Positions 1 to 6,865 of a stretch of 13,529 nucleotides of DNA are shown one piece after another. How positions within the stretch are numbered: position 1 is the first letter of the stretch; each line of letters opens with the position of its first letter. The notes under the pieces were generated by a model that searched no databases, had not been told where the DNA came from, and saw only the letters and a list, made by a program, of their open reading frames with translations. Source of the DNA: GCA-002728855 sp036340635 (GTDB lineage: Bacteria > Bacteroidota > Bacteroidia > Flavobacteriales > Flavobacteriaceae); assembly GCA_036340635.1 (NCBI GenBank), contig JAYYYF010000007.1:1-13529 (forward strand). The letters run 5' to 3'. The position numbers and the translations under genes are program-made.

Positions 1-108
1 TCATTATTTATTGTTGGCTTTTCATTATCGTTGCCACTATATTTATATGATAATTATAAAAAGTGAAAAATATTATTAAAAAACATCATTTACTATAATA
101 ATATAAAC

Positions 109-116
109 TACATTTG
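109..116 (+). promoter_or_regulatory. Putative -7 box of the cold-shock gene promoter
   Basis: TACATTTG matches the Bacteroidota -7 consensus TAnnTTTG exactly and ends 18 bases before the ATG of the cold-shock gene. The -33 element is weak: TTTA at 89-92, 16 bases upstream, is the closest fit. The implied leader would be only about 10-15 bases, so no long cold-box leader like that of E. coli cspA is expected. This is inferred from consensus only; such boxes also arise by chance in AT-rich DNA. Confidence 0.45.
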
Positions 117-134
117 CTGAAATTTAATTCATAA

Positions 135-326
135 ATGAAAGGAACAGTAAAATTTTTCAATGAGTCTAAAGGTTATGGTTTTATCACAAATGATGAAACT
201 GGAGAAGACCTATTCGTTCATTATTCAGCCCTTGGAAACCTTACTATCAAAGAAGGTGATAAAGTAGAGTATGAAGAAGGAGAAGGTAGAAAAGGAAAAG
301 CTGCTACAAAAGTATCCCTTATATAG
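135..326 (+). CDS. Cold-shock domain protein (CspA family)
   Basis: This 63-residue protein is a single cold-shock domain, a five-stranded OB-fold beta barrel that binds single-stranded RNA and DNA and usually acts as an RNA chaperone in the cytoplasm. The two nucleic-acid-binding motifs are visible: RNP1 as KGYGFI (residues 12-17) and RNP2 as LFVHY (26-30), with the conserved opening KGTVKFFN. The length is at the short end of the family (about 63-70), and it is acidic in the middle (EYEEGEGR). The ATG at 135 is the only plausible start. It is a separate unit from the menaquinone genes, with a consensus-like promoter box before it and a weak AT hairpin after it. Whether it is cold-induced or constitutive cannot be told, since bacteria carry several paralogues. 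No specific csp letter is assigned. Confidence 0.95.
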   Translation: MKGTVKFFNESKGYGFITNDETGEDLFVHYSALGNLTIKEGDKVEYEEGEGRKGKAATKVSLI

Positions 327-354
327 CTTTATTAATCTCAGAAGGCCTCAAATT

Positions 355-382
355 TTGAATAAAATTTTATTTTTTTATTCAA
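355..382 (+). terminator. Weak AT-rich hairpin after the cold-shock gene
   Basis: TTGAATAAAA (355-364) and TTTTATTCAA (373-382) are perfect 10-base inverted arms around an 8-base loop, starting 28 bases after the cold-shock stop codon. There is only one G-C pair and no U-run follows the 3' arm. If real, it is a poor intrinsic terminator or an mRNA 3'-end stabiliser. In such AT-rich sequence it may also be chance. Confidence 0.3.
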
Positions 383-405
383 TGCTTACCTTGTTCTATC
401 AGTAA

Positions 406-432
406 TAGTTTCAATTAATAGTAGTTTCAATT
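406..432. repeat. Short direct repeat between cold-shock gene and menG
   Basis: TAGTTTCAATT occurs at 406-416 and again at 422-432, a period of 16 bases, in the 166-base gap before the menaquinone operon. Two copies upstream of a promoter could be a paired binding site for a regulator, but nothing else supports that and only two copies exist. The rest of the gap (327-492) holds the hairpin at 355-382 and a promoter-like box at 470-477; no small gene or riboswitch was seen. Confidence 0.3.
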
Positions 433-469
433 TTAATAATTGCTCGGCACTGTTATTGCTAATTAATTA

Positions 470-477
470 TAAATTTG
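470..477 (+). promoter_or_regulatory. Putative -7 box of the menaquinone operon promoter
   Basis: TAAATTTG matches the Bacteroidota -7 consensus TAnnTTTG and ends 15 bases before the menG ATG at 493. No good TTTG -33 element lies 17-23 bases upstream. It is the best promoter candidate for the seven-gene operon, with a leader of only a few bases. Consensus match only. Confidence 0.4.
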
Positions 478-492
478 TATTTCTAATTTTTG

Positions 493-1212
493 ATGTTAAA
501 ACCTTACCAAAAATCTCGTAGTTCAAAGAAAAATCAAATTGAAAAAATGTTTGATAAAATTTCTGATGATTACGATTTCCTAAATTGGATTATAACTTTT
601 AATAATCACAAGAGGTGGAAAAATAATATTCTTTCAATAGCAAAAAAATTAAATCCGACAAAGGCTCTAGACATAGCTACTGGTACAGCTGACATTGCCA
701 TAAAGCTTGGAAGTATTCCAAATTGTGAGGTCGTAGGAGTTGATATTTCTGAACAAATGCTAAATATTGGGAGAAATAAAATAAGAAAAAAAAATCTGCA
801 AAAATCAGTTTCACTTCAAAACGGAGATGCTGAAAATTTAAATTATAATGATAATTTTTTTGATCTCATAACCATTGGGTTTGGTGTTCGAAATTTTCAA
901 GATTTAGAAAAAGGCTTGGGTGAAAGCTTTAGAGTTTTAAAACCAAATGGGGTTCTGATTGTTCTCGAAACATCTGTGCCAGAAAATAAAATAATTAGAT
1001 TATTATACTCTTTTTTCACAAGAACGTATATCCCATTGATGGCAAGTATTTTTTCAAAGGATAAATTAGCATATAAATATTTATTAAATTCTGCAGAATC
1101 GTTTCCATCAGGGGAAAAATTTAAAAAAATTTTAGAGAAAGTCGGTTTCAAAAATATTTCCATCAATCCTAAACTTTTAGGTTCTTCTACTATTTATATT
1201 GCATCTAAATGA
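493..1212 (+). CDS. menG: Demethylmenaquinone methyltransferase (MenG/UbiE)
   Basis: This SAM-dependent class I methyltransferase performs the last step of the pathway, C-methylation of demethylmenaquinone to menaquinone. The 239 residues show the UbiE opening motif MFDKISDDYDFLN (19-31), SAM motif I as LDIATGTADIA (59-69), the acidic ribose-binding residue in VVGVDIS (80-86), GDAENL (111-116), and the UbiE hallmark GFGVRN (129-134) before RVLKPNG (147-153). The flavobacterial form LETSVP (158-163) is present. The ATG at 493 is preferred over the in-frame TTG at 490, which adds only one residue and sits next to the promoter box. It heads the operon and its stop overlaps the menF start by 4 bases (ATGA), implying translational coupling. 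Bacteria that make ubiquinone use the same enzyme for both quinones; with a men operon here, menaquinone is the inferred substrate. Confidence 0.95.
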   Translation: MLKPYQKSRSSKKNQIEKMFDKISDDYDFLNWIITFNNHKRWKNNILSIAKKLNPTKALDIATGTADIAIKLGSIPNCEVVGVDISEQMLNIGRNKIRKKNLQKSVSLQNGDAENLNYNDNFFDLITIGFGVRNFQDLEKGLGESFRVLKPNGVLIVLETSVPENKIIRLLYSFFTRTYIPLMASIFSKDKLAYKYLLNSAESFPSGEKFKKILEKVGFKNISINPKLLGSSTIYIASK

Positions 1213-2252
1213 TAAACGAAAAAGAGTTTATTGGATTAATTGATTCAAACATAAAAAGCAAAATCCCATTTGTAGCTTACAAATTTGGCAGCAAGGATTT
1301 GGTAAGTTGTATTATTGGAAACTCTACAAGAATTAAGTCCAGTGAATTAGATAAAAAGAATGGTTTTATTTTTATGCCTTTTGATTCTTCAGAAAATGGA
1401 GTTTATATAGAGTCACAAAAAAAAATTATTACTAAAGCTGTTTTCCAATCTGTTTTTAATAATACCATAGAGCATACTCATACAAATTTTCAGAACAAAA
1501 AGATAGAGTATATTTCTTATGTTTCACAAGTAATAAAAAACCTTAAAAAATATAAACTTAGAAAGATTGTAGCCTCTACATGCTTAGAATATAATATTCA
1601 AGATGTTTCCAAATCTGAGATTTTTATGAGGTTAATTTCATTAAATCCAAGCGCCTTTTCCTATATGTTTTTTTCCGAAGAAACTGGGGTTTGGATTGGA
1701 GCATCACCCGAGCAGTTAGTTGAGATTACAAAAAATAAACTCACTGCACATGCGTTAGCAGCAACTAAAATTAATTATCACCAAAAATGGAGTAATAAGG
1801 AACTTAATGAACAGCAGATCGTGTTAAATGATATGATTAATAATTTAGCTAAATATTGTAATGATATTTCTAGTTCAAAATTACAGACTGTAAGTGCTGC
1901 AAATTTATTTCACTTAAGGAATTCAATCACTGCAAGATCAATTGGGAAAATTTCAGAAATAATCAACAGCCTTCATCCAACACCAGCTGTCGCAGGATCT
2001 CCTAAACAAAGCTCTATTGAATATATACTGAAAAATGAAAAGAACAACAGGGAATATTATACAGGTTATTTAGGTATTTTAAAAGAAGATGATTGTAATT
2101 TATTTGTAAATATTAGATGTGCTCAGATCATCGGAAATAAGTTAAAAGTTTTCGTAGGGGCTGGAATTACACCAGAAAGCGTCCCAGAAAATGAGTGGGA
2201 TGAAATATTAGAAAAATCAAAAACTATTCTTAGGATTTTTAGTTCCTGTTAA
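1209..2252 (+). CDS. menF: Isochorismate synthase (MenF)
   Basis: This chorismate-binding enzyme converts chorismate to isochorismate, the committed entry to menaquinone synthesis. The 347-residue protein has a divergent N-terminal half and a typical C-terminal chorismate-binding domain. Visible motifs are RKIVAS with K119 at the position of the E. coli MenF base K190, GASPEQL (164-170) with E168 matching the acid E240, the NEQQ segment (200-203), LHPTPAVAG (255-263), YTGYLGIL (284-291), and GAGITPESVPENEWDE (317-332) holding metal-binding glutamates. The K119-E168 spacing is 49 residues, against 50 in E. coli. The usual LAGT motif reads LAAT (183-186), an uncommon change near the active site. 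Lysine at the base position supports water as nucleophile, so isochorismate rather than anthranilate or aminodeoxychorismate synthesis. The start overlaps the menG stop (ATGA). No thioesterase gene separates menG and menF. Confidence 0.92.
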   Translation: MINEKEFIGLIDSNIKSKIPFVAYKFGSKDLVSCIIGNSTRIKSSELDKKNGFIFMPFDSSENGVYIESQKKIITKAVFQSVFNNTIEHTHTNFQNKKIEYISYVSQVIKNLKKYKLRKIVASTCLEYNIQDVSKSEIFMRLISLNPSAFSYMFFSEETGVWIGASPEQLVEITKNKLTAHALAATKINYHQKWSNKELNEQQIVLNDMINNLAKYCNDISSSKLQTVSAANLFHLRNSITARSIGKISEIINSLHPTPAVAGSPKQSSIEYILKNEKNNREYYTGYLGILKEDDCNLFVNIRCAQIIGNKLKVFVGAGITPESVPENEWDEILEKSKTILRIFSSC

Positions 2253-2280
2253 GCATTAATTATTATTATTTTTGCACTAT

Positions 2281-4053
2281 ATGAAATATCCTGAAATTCC
2301 AGTTGCACAAACATTAATACTTTCATGTATTCAGTACGATTTTTGTAATGTTGTGATATCTCCAGGGTCAAGAAATGTTCCCTTGGCAATTGGATTTGCG
2401 TCTAATAAAAAGTTTAATTGTTATAGTATAGTTGATGAAAGGTCTGCTGCTTTTTTTGCTATTGGAATTTCTCAAAATTCAACTAAACCTACAATATTAG
2501 TTTGCACCTCTGGCTCAGCACTTTTAAATTATTATCCGGCCATTTCTGAGGCATATTTTAGTAGAATTCCTTTAATAGTTCTTTCAGCTGATAGACCCTC
2601 ATATAAAATTAACATTGGAGATGGTCAAACAATTAATCAGCAAGACGTATTTCGAGAAAACATTTACTTCTCTGCATGCTTGCAGCAAGACCCAGTTCAT
2701 GCAACAGAGGAAATAATAAAAAGTAATTTTCAAAAAATAATTGCAAAAAGTATTTCAGAGAAAGAAATAATAAAACTTCAGAAAAAAGTTCAGCACAATA
2801 ATGAGATAAAAATTAAGAAAGCATTTGAATTATGCCTTAAATCAAATCAACCTGTTCATCTAAATATTCCAATGGAAGAACCATTGTATAATTTTATTGA
2901 TCATCCAGAAATAGTTTTAAGCGCAAGAAAAAAAGTAAAGCCTGTTGTAGCTGAAAAATCTTCATTTGAAAAAATTGTAAGCCATATAAAAAAAACAAAA
3001 AAAATACTTTTGGTAATTGGAGTTCAAGAGGAACAATTTCTTTCAGAAAAGTCAATTCGTAATATAAACGCTCTAACGAATATTGTTGTCTTTAAAGAGC
3101 ATACTTCTAATGTTACTGACGAAACATTTTTATCAAATATTGACCGATTACTTGCACCTATAGAACTCATGAAAGAGTCTGATAGGCTATTTAATGATTT
3201 GTCACCAGAGATAATAATTTCCCTGGGAGGAATGATTATTTCAAAAAAAATCAAATCATTTTTAAGAAATTATAAGGCACATAATCACTTCCATATAGGC
3301 TTAAATCCAGCAAATAGCACCTATTACATAAAAGCTAATCACATAGAAGTAAATCCAAACCATCTTTTCGAAAATTTGGAGTTGCCAAAAAATAATTTCA
3401 CTTATAGAGATAATTGGTTACAACTGCGACAAAAAATCAATATTCTACACAAAAGATTTTTAAGAGTTGTCAAGTTCTCTGATTTAAAAGTATTTGAAAT
3501 ATTATCCAACAAAATACCATCTAATTATAGAATACAAGTTTCAAATAGTTCGCCAGTCCGGTATTTTCAATTGTTTAATTTAAAAAATAATAATGCTATG
3601 TATTGTAATAGGGGAACTAGTGGCATTGATGGATGTACTTCTACAGCGATAGGTATGGCTGCAAAAGATACCCCAGTAGTGTTAGTTACAGGGGATCTAA
3701 GTTTTCTTTATGACATGAATGCGCTTTGTATAAAGTACATCCCCAACAATTTTAGAATTATCATTATAAATAATCAAGGGGGCGGAATCTTTAAAATTTT
3801 ACCCGGTTATAAAAATAATAATGTTTTTTCTGAATATATTGAGACCAAACATAATTATTCTGCCTATAATTTAGCAAAAATGTTCAACTTTAAATATTTT
3901 TCAGTTTCAACAAAATTTGGATTGAATTTTGCACTAGCAACTTTTTTTAATCAGTCAAAGAAACCTAAGATTTTAGAGATAAAAACCAACTCAGATAAAA
4001 GTGAAAAAATTTTAAAAGAATATTTTAAATATTTGTCAAAGTCGGAAAAATAA
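2281..4053 (+). CDS. menD: SEPHCHC synthase (MenD)
   Basis: This thiamine-diphosphate enzyme condenses 2-oxoglutarate (decarboxylated) with isochorismate to form 2-succinyl-5-enolpyruvyl-6-hydroxy-3-cyclohexene-1-carboxylate, in the cytoplasm, with Mg2+. The 590 residues match the usual family length. The PYR domain carries SPGSRNVPL (27-35), the cofactor-activating glutamate E53 in DERSAAF, and GDGQTINQ (113-120) with Q116 matching E. coli Q118. The PP domain carries NRGTSGIDG (443-451) and the ThDP motif GDLS (471-474) to NNQGGG (497-502), with the standard spacing. The ATG at 2281 is preferred; an in-frame TTG at 2272 would add only three residues. There is a 28-base gap after menF, the largest inside the operon, containing a run of TTA repeats and a TATTTTTG box at 2267-2274 that could be a weak internal promoter. 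Confidence 0.96.
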   Translation: MKYPEIPVAQTLILSCIQYDFCNVVISPGSRNVPLAIGFASNKKFNCYSIVDERSAAFFAIGISQNSTKPTILVCTSGSALLNYYPAISEAYFSRIPLIVLSADRPSYKINIGDGQTINQQDVFRENIYFSACLQQDPVHATEEIIKSNFQKIIAKSISEKEIIKLQKKVQHNNEIKIKKAFELCLKSNQPVHLNIPMEEPLYNFIDHPEIVLSARKKVKPVVAEKSSFEKIVSHIKKTKKILLVIGVQEEQFLSEKSIRNINALTNIVVFKEHTSNVTDETFLSNIDRLLAPIELMKESDRLFNDLSPEIIISLGGMIISKKIKSFLRNYKAHNHFHIGLNPANSTYYIKANHIEVNPNHLFENLELPKNNFTYRDNWLQLRQKINILHKRFLRVVKFSDLKVFEILSNKIPSNYRIQVSNSSPVRYFQLFNLKNNNAMYCNRGTSGIDGCTSTAIGMAAKDTPVVLVTGDLSFLYDMNALCIKYIPNNFRIIIINNQGGGIFKILPGYKNNNVFSEYIETKHNYSAYNLAKMFNFKYFSVSTKFGLNFALATFFNQSKKPKILEIKTNSDKSEKILKEYFKYLSKSEK

Positions 4054-4068
4054 TTAACCTTTATTGAT

Positions 4069-4887
4069 ATGAAAGCAAGCTGGAAAAAAGTAAAAAATTA
4101 TAAGGATATTAAATTTGATATTTTTAATGGTGTTGCAAAAATTACTATTAATAGACCTAAGGTTTATAATGCTTTTAGACCGGAAACAAATTCTGAAATG
4201 CTTGATGCATTTGAAATTTGCAGAGAAAATAATGAAATTGATATTGTTGTTATTACAGGAACAGGTGATAAAGCTTTCTGCAGTGGCGGAGATCAAAATG
4301 TAAAAGGAATTGGAGGATATATTGGTGATGATGGGGTCCCCAGGCTGAATGTTCTAGATTTACATAAAAAGATAAGGGAGTTGCCAAAACCTGTAATAGC
4401 TATGGTAAATGGTTATGCCATTGGAGGAGGCCATGTATTACATGTTGTTTGTGATTTAACTATTGCTAGTGACAATGCAATTTTTGGCCAAACTGGCCCT
4501 AAGGTTGGAAGCTTTGACGGAGGCTTTGGTTCTTCATACTTAGCAAGACATGTTGGTCAGAAAAAAGCTAGAGAAATTTGGTTTTTATGTAAACAATATA
4601 CTGCACAAGAAGCATTTGAAATGGGAATGGTAAATAAGGTTGTACCATTAAAGCATTTGGAAAAAACTGTTTTAGAGTGGTGTTCATTAATGCAAAAAAG
4701 AAGTCCTTTGGCACTTAGAATGATTAAGAGGAGTTTAAATGCAGAACTTGATGGTCAACACGGATTAATGCAATTGGCTGGAGATGCTACTCTCCTATAT
4801 TATTTGACGGATGAAGCTCAAGAGGGCAAGAATGCTTTTTTAAGTAAAAGAGATCCAAATTTTAAAAAGTACCCAAAGTTTCCTTAA
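4069..4887 (+). CDS. menB: DHNA-CoA synthase (MenB), type I
   Basis: This crotonase-fold enzyme closes the second ring, converting O-succinylbenzoyl-CoA to 1,4-dihydroxy-2-naphthoyl-CoA by an intramolecular Claisen condensation. The 272 residues include the oxyanion-hole segments FCSGGDQ (70-76) and NGYAIGGGH (114-122), and QTGPKVGSFDGG (141-152). G143 corresponds to E. coli G156, which marks type I enzymes that use bicarbonate as a catalytic base; type II enzymes such as the mycobacterial one have aspartate there (QTDADVG). D150 is the conserved SFD aspartate. The MenB C-terminal signature is present as GQEGKNAF-like AQEGKNAF followed by KRDPNF, which separates it from ordinary enoyl-CoA hydratases. 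It lies 15 bases after menD and 18 before menA. A thioesterase is still needed to release DHNA and is not in this window. Confidence 0.97.
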   Translation: MKASWKKVKNYKDIKFDIFNGVAKITINRPKVYNAFRPETNSEMLDAFEICRENNEIDIVVITGTGDKAFCSGGDQNVKGIGGYIGDDGVPRLNVLDLHKKIRELPKPVIAMVNGYAIGGGHVLHVVCDLTIASDNAIFGQTGPKVGSFDGGFGSSYLARHVGQKKAREIWFLCKQYTAQEAFEMGMVNKVVPLKHLEKTVLEWCSLMQKRSPLALRMIKRSLNAELDGQHGLMQLAGDATLLYYLTDEAQEGKNAFLSKRDPNFKKYPKFP

Positions 4888-4905
4888 TATTTCAAAGATA
4901 TTTTA

Positions 4906-5823
4906 GTGAAAAAATTTCTTTTTTACAATTGGCTTAAAGCGGCTAGACCAAAAACAATTCCACTTTCAATTTCAGGTATTTTAGTTGGATCTTCATTTTC
5001 TATTTATCAAGGTTTTTTTGATTCCATTATATTTATTTTAGCAATAGTAACAGCAGTTTGTTTTCAAGTACTTTCAAATTTTGCCAACGATTATGGTGAT
5101 GGTTTAAAAGGAACTGATAATCACAGGATTGGTCCTGAGCGAGTTGTTGCATCAGGCTTGATTAGCTTGAGGCAAATAAAAAAAGCTATTATACTAATAA
5201 GTGTATTATCTTTAGTTTTTTCACTAACTCTAATTTTTTATGTATTTGATGATAGTCTGTTAAATATATTAATTTTTGCTGGCCTTTCTATGTGCTCTGT
5301 TATTGCTGCAGTTACTTACACCGTAGGAAAAACCCCCTATGGCTACTATGGATTTGGAGATATTTTCGTCTTTATTTTTTTTGGATTAATTAGTGTTATA
5401 GGTTCAAATTTTTTATACACTAAATTTTTTGATCATTCAGTAATTTTATTAGCAATTATTATGGGTCTTCTTTGCACTGCTGTTTTAAATATAAATAATA
5501 TGCGAGACATCGAAAATGATAAGAATTCAGCAAAACGCACAATTCCCGTACAAATCGGATTTAAGTATTCAAAGTATTACCATTACCTCTTGATCTGTTT
5601 AAGTATTTTTTTAATTTTTATATGGATTGTAGAATTCGATTACTCATCGAATTTTGTTCTTATCATTTTTTCCTTTTTAATTTTACTAAGGCATATTTAC
5701 AAAGTATTCCATTCTAAATTTCCAATCGATTTCAAACCTCTTCTTCCTGAGCTAGCATTTAGTGTTTTTTTAGTATCTGCATTAATATCCATATTTTTAA
5801 TTAATGAGAGCCATATATTTTAG
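4906..5823 (+). CDS. menA: DHNA prenyltransferase (MenA)
   Basis: This integral-membrane UbiA-family enzyme attaches a polyprenyl chain to 1,4-dihydroxy-2-naphthoate, giving demethylmenaquinone; in Flavobacteriia the chain is usually C30 (MK-6), which the sequence itself cannot show. The 305 residues are mostly hydrophobic, with roughly eight to nine membrane segments. The two aspartate-rich Mg2+/diphosphate-binding motifs are visible: NDYGDGLKGTD (61-71) and MRDIENDKNSAKRT (199-212; D201 and D205). IGPERVVASG (75-84) after the first motif is typical of MenA. Translation starts at a GTG (4906), giving the lysine-rich MKKFLFYNWLKAARPKTIPLS-type amphipathic start common to the family; no better ATG exists upstream. 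Its 3' end overlaps menC by 20 bases. Confidence 0.94.
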   Translation: MKKFLFYNWLKAARPKTIPLSISGILVGSSFSIYQGFFDSIIFILAIVTAVCFQVLSNFANDYGDGLKGTDNHRIGPERVVASGLISLRQIKKAIILISVLSLVFSLTLIFYVFDDSLLNILIFAGLSMCSVIAAVTYTVGKTPYGYYGFGDIFVFIFFGLISVIGSNFLYTKFFDHSVILLAIIMGLLCTAVLNINNMRDIENDKNSAKRTIPVQIGFKYSKYYHYLLICLSIFLIFIWIVEFDYSSNFVLIIFSFLILLRHIYKVFHSKFPIDFKPLLPELAFSVFLVSALISIFLINESHIF

Positions 5824-6865
5824 CCATAATTTAACTTTTATAACTCCTGCTAAAACATCAAGAGATACACTGAGAGAAAAAAAAAGCTGGTTTTTGATTT
5901 TATCTAATGGACAACGTTTTGGCATTGGAGAATGTAGTATCATACCGGGCCTAAGTATTGACGATGAGTCTAAAATTGATGATGTTCTAACCAAATTATG
6001 TCATAATTTAAATGATAACACTGAAATTGATAAAAAAATATTCAATAATTTTCCCGCTGTTCAATTTGCTTTTGAAACTGCAAAAAAAAGTTTGATTTCA
6101 GAAACGCCATTTGAGCTTTTTGATTCAGATTTTTCCAAAGGAATAAAAGGTATTGATATAAATGGTTTGATTTGGATATCTGACATGCAGAATATGCGCA
6201 ATCAGATTGATTCAAAATTATCGCAAGGATTTAGTTGTTTAAAGTTAAAGATTGGAGCTCATGATTTTTCACAAGAAATCGATTTATTAAATTCGATTCG
6301 CGCTAGATATTCAGCTTCAGATTTGGAAATTAGGCTAGATGCTAATGGTGCCTTTTCTCAAGATAATGCTCTTGAAAAATTGAAGAAATTAAGCAATTTT
6401 GACATTCATTCAATTGAGCAGCCAATAATGACAAATCAATGGGAATTGATGTCATTTTTGTGTGAAAAATCTCCTATTCCTATTGCCTTAGATGAGGAGT
6501 TAATAGGAAATAATGAAAATAAATTGTCAATATTAAAAAATATAAAACCAAAGTATATAATAATAAAACCAAGTTTGATAGGCGGATTGGCTGAATCTAA
6601 TGGGTGGATTCAATTGGCTGAGCAAAATTCGATAGGTTGGTGGGCTACAAGCGCATTAGAAAGCAATATTGGGCTAAATACTATTTCACAATGGGTCAGC
6701 ACAAAAAATTGCAACATACAACAGGGGCTGGGAACTGGTAGTATTTATTCAAATAATATTCAATCTCCATTATTCGTAAAAAAAGGTAAAATATTTTATG
6801 GTGATAGTAAACAATGGAACTCAAGTTTTTTTTTAGATAAAATCAATGAACCAAAGAATTCATAA
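5804..6865 (+). CDS. menC: o-Succinylbenzoate synthase (MenC)
   Basis: This enolase-superfamily enzyme dehydrates SHCHC to o-succinylbenzoate using a divalent metal. The 353 residues show the complete catalytic set: KLK (K147 and K149; K149 matches the general base K133 of E. coli), metal ligands D179 in RLDANGAF, E205 in IEQP and D230 in ALDEE, and the second lysine K255 in IIKPSLIGG. The N-terminal capping domain begins with a TSRDTLREKKSWFL stretch (18-31) typical of Bacteroidota MenC, which supports the ATG at 5804 even though it lies inside menA. The gene overlaps menA by 20 bases and menE by 20 bases, so re-initiation of ribosomes is likely. Some enolase-superfamily members also racemise N-acylamino acids, but the men context makes the OSB synthase role secure. 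Confidence 0.95.
   Translation: MRAIYFSHNLTFITPAKTSRDTLREKKSWFLILSNGQRFGIGECSIIPGLSIDDESKIDDVLTKLCHNLNDNTEIDKKIFNNFPAVQFAFETAKKSLISETPFELFDSDFSKGIKGIDINGLIWISDMQNMRNQIDSKLSQGFSCLKLKIGAHDFSQEIDLLNSIRARYSASDLEIRLDANGAFSQDNALEKLKKLSNFDIHSIEQPIMTNQWELMSFLCEKSPIPIALDEELIGNNENKLSILKNIKPKYIIIKPSLIGGLAESNGWIQLAEQNSIGWWATSALESNIGLNTISQWVSTKNCNIQQGLGTGSIYSNNIQSPLFVKKGKIFYGDSKQWNSSFFLDKINEPKNS

Noticed and set aside
406..432. Start of a CRISPR-like or tandem repeat array
   Set aside because: Only two 11-base copies at a 16-base period; too short and too few for an array.
490..492. TTG start for menG one codon upstream of the ATG
   Set aside because: It adds a single residue; ATG at 493 is the stronger codon and nothing favours the TTG.
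327..492. Riboswitch or leader RNA before the menaquinone operon
   Set aside because: No GC-rich conserved stems or known riboswitch core could be recognised; the promoter-like box lies almost at the start codon, leaving no leader.
897..1166. Minus-strand open frame of 89 codons inside menG
   Set aside because: It is antisense to a conserved methyltransferase with full motifs; no recognisable protein and no start context.
2272..2280. TTG start extending MenD by three residues
   Set aside because: The ATG at 2281 gives a 590-residue protein whose N-terminus fits the family and whose residue numbering tracks E. coli MenD by two; the extension is probably chance.
3024..3254. Minus-strand open frame of 76 codons inside menD
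   Set aside because: Shadow of the menD coding sequence; low-complexity composition and no domain.
4054..4303. Open frames on both strands (4054-4296 minus, 4115-4303 plus) overlapping the start of menB
   Set aside because: Both are shadows of menB, rich in Ile/Asn/Leu as expected from AT-rich alternative frames.
5797..5994. Minus-strand open frame across the menA/menC junction
   Set aside because: Antisense to the conserved MenC N-terminus; no independent support.
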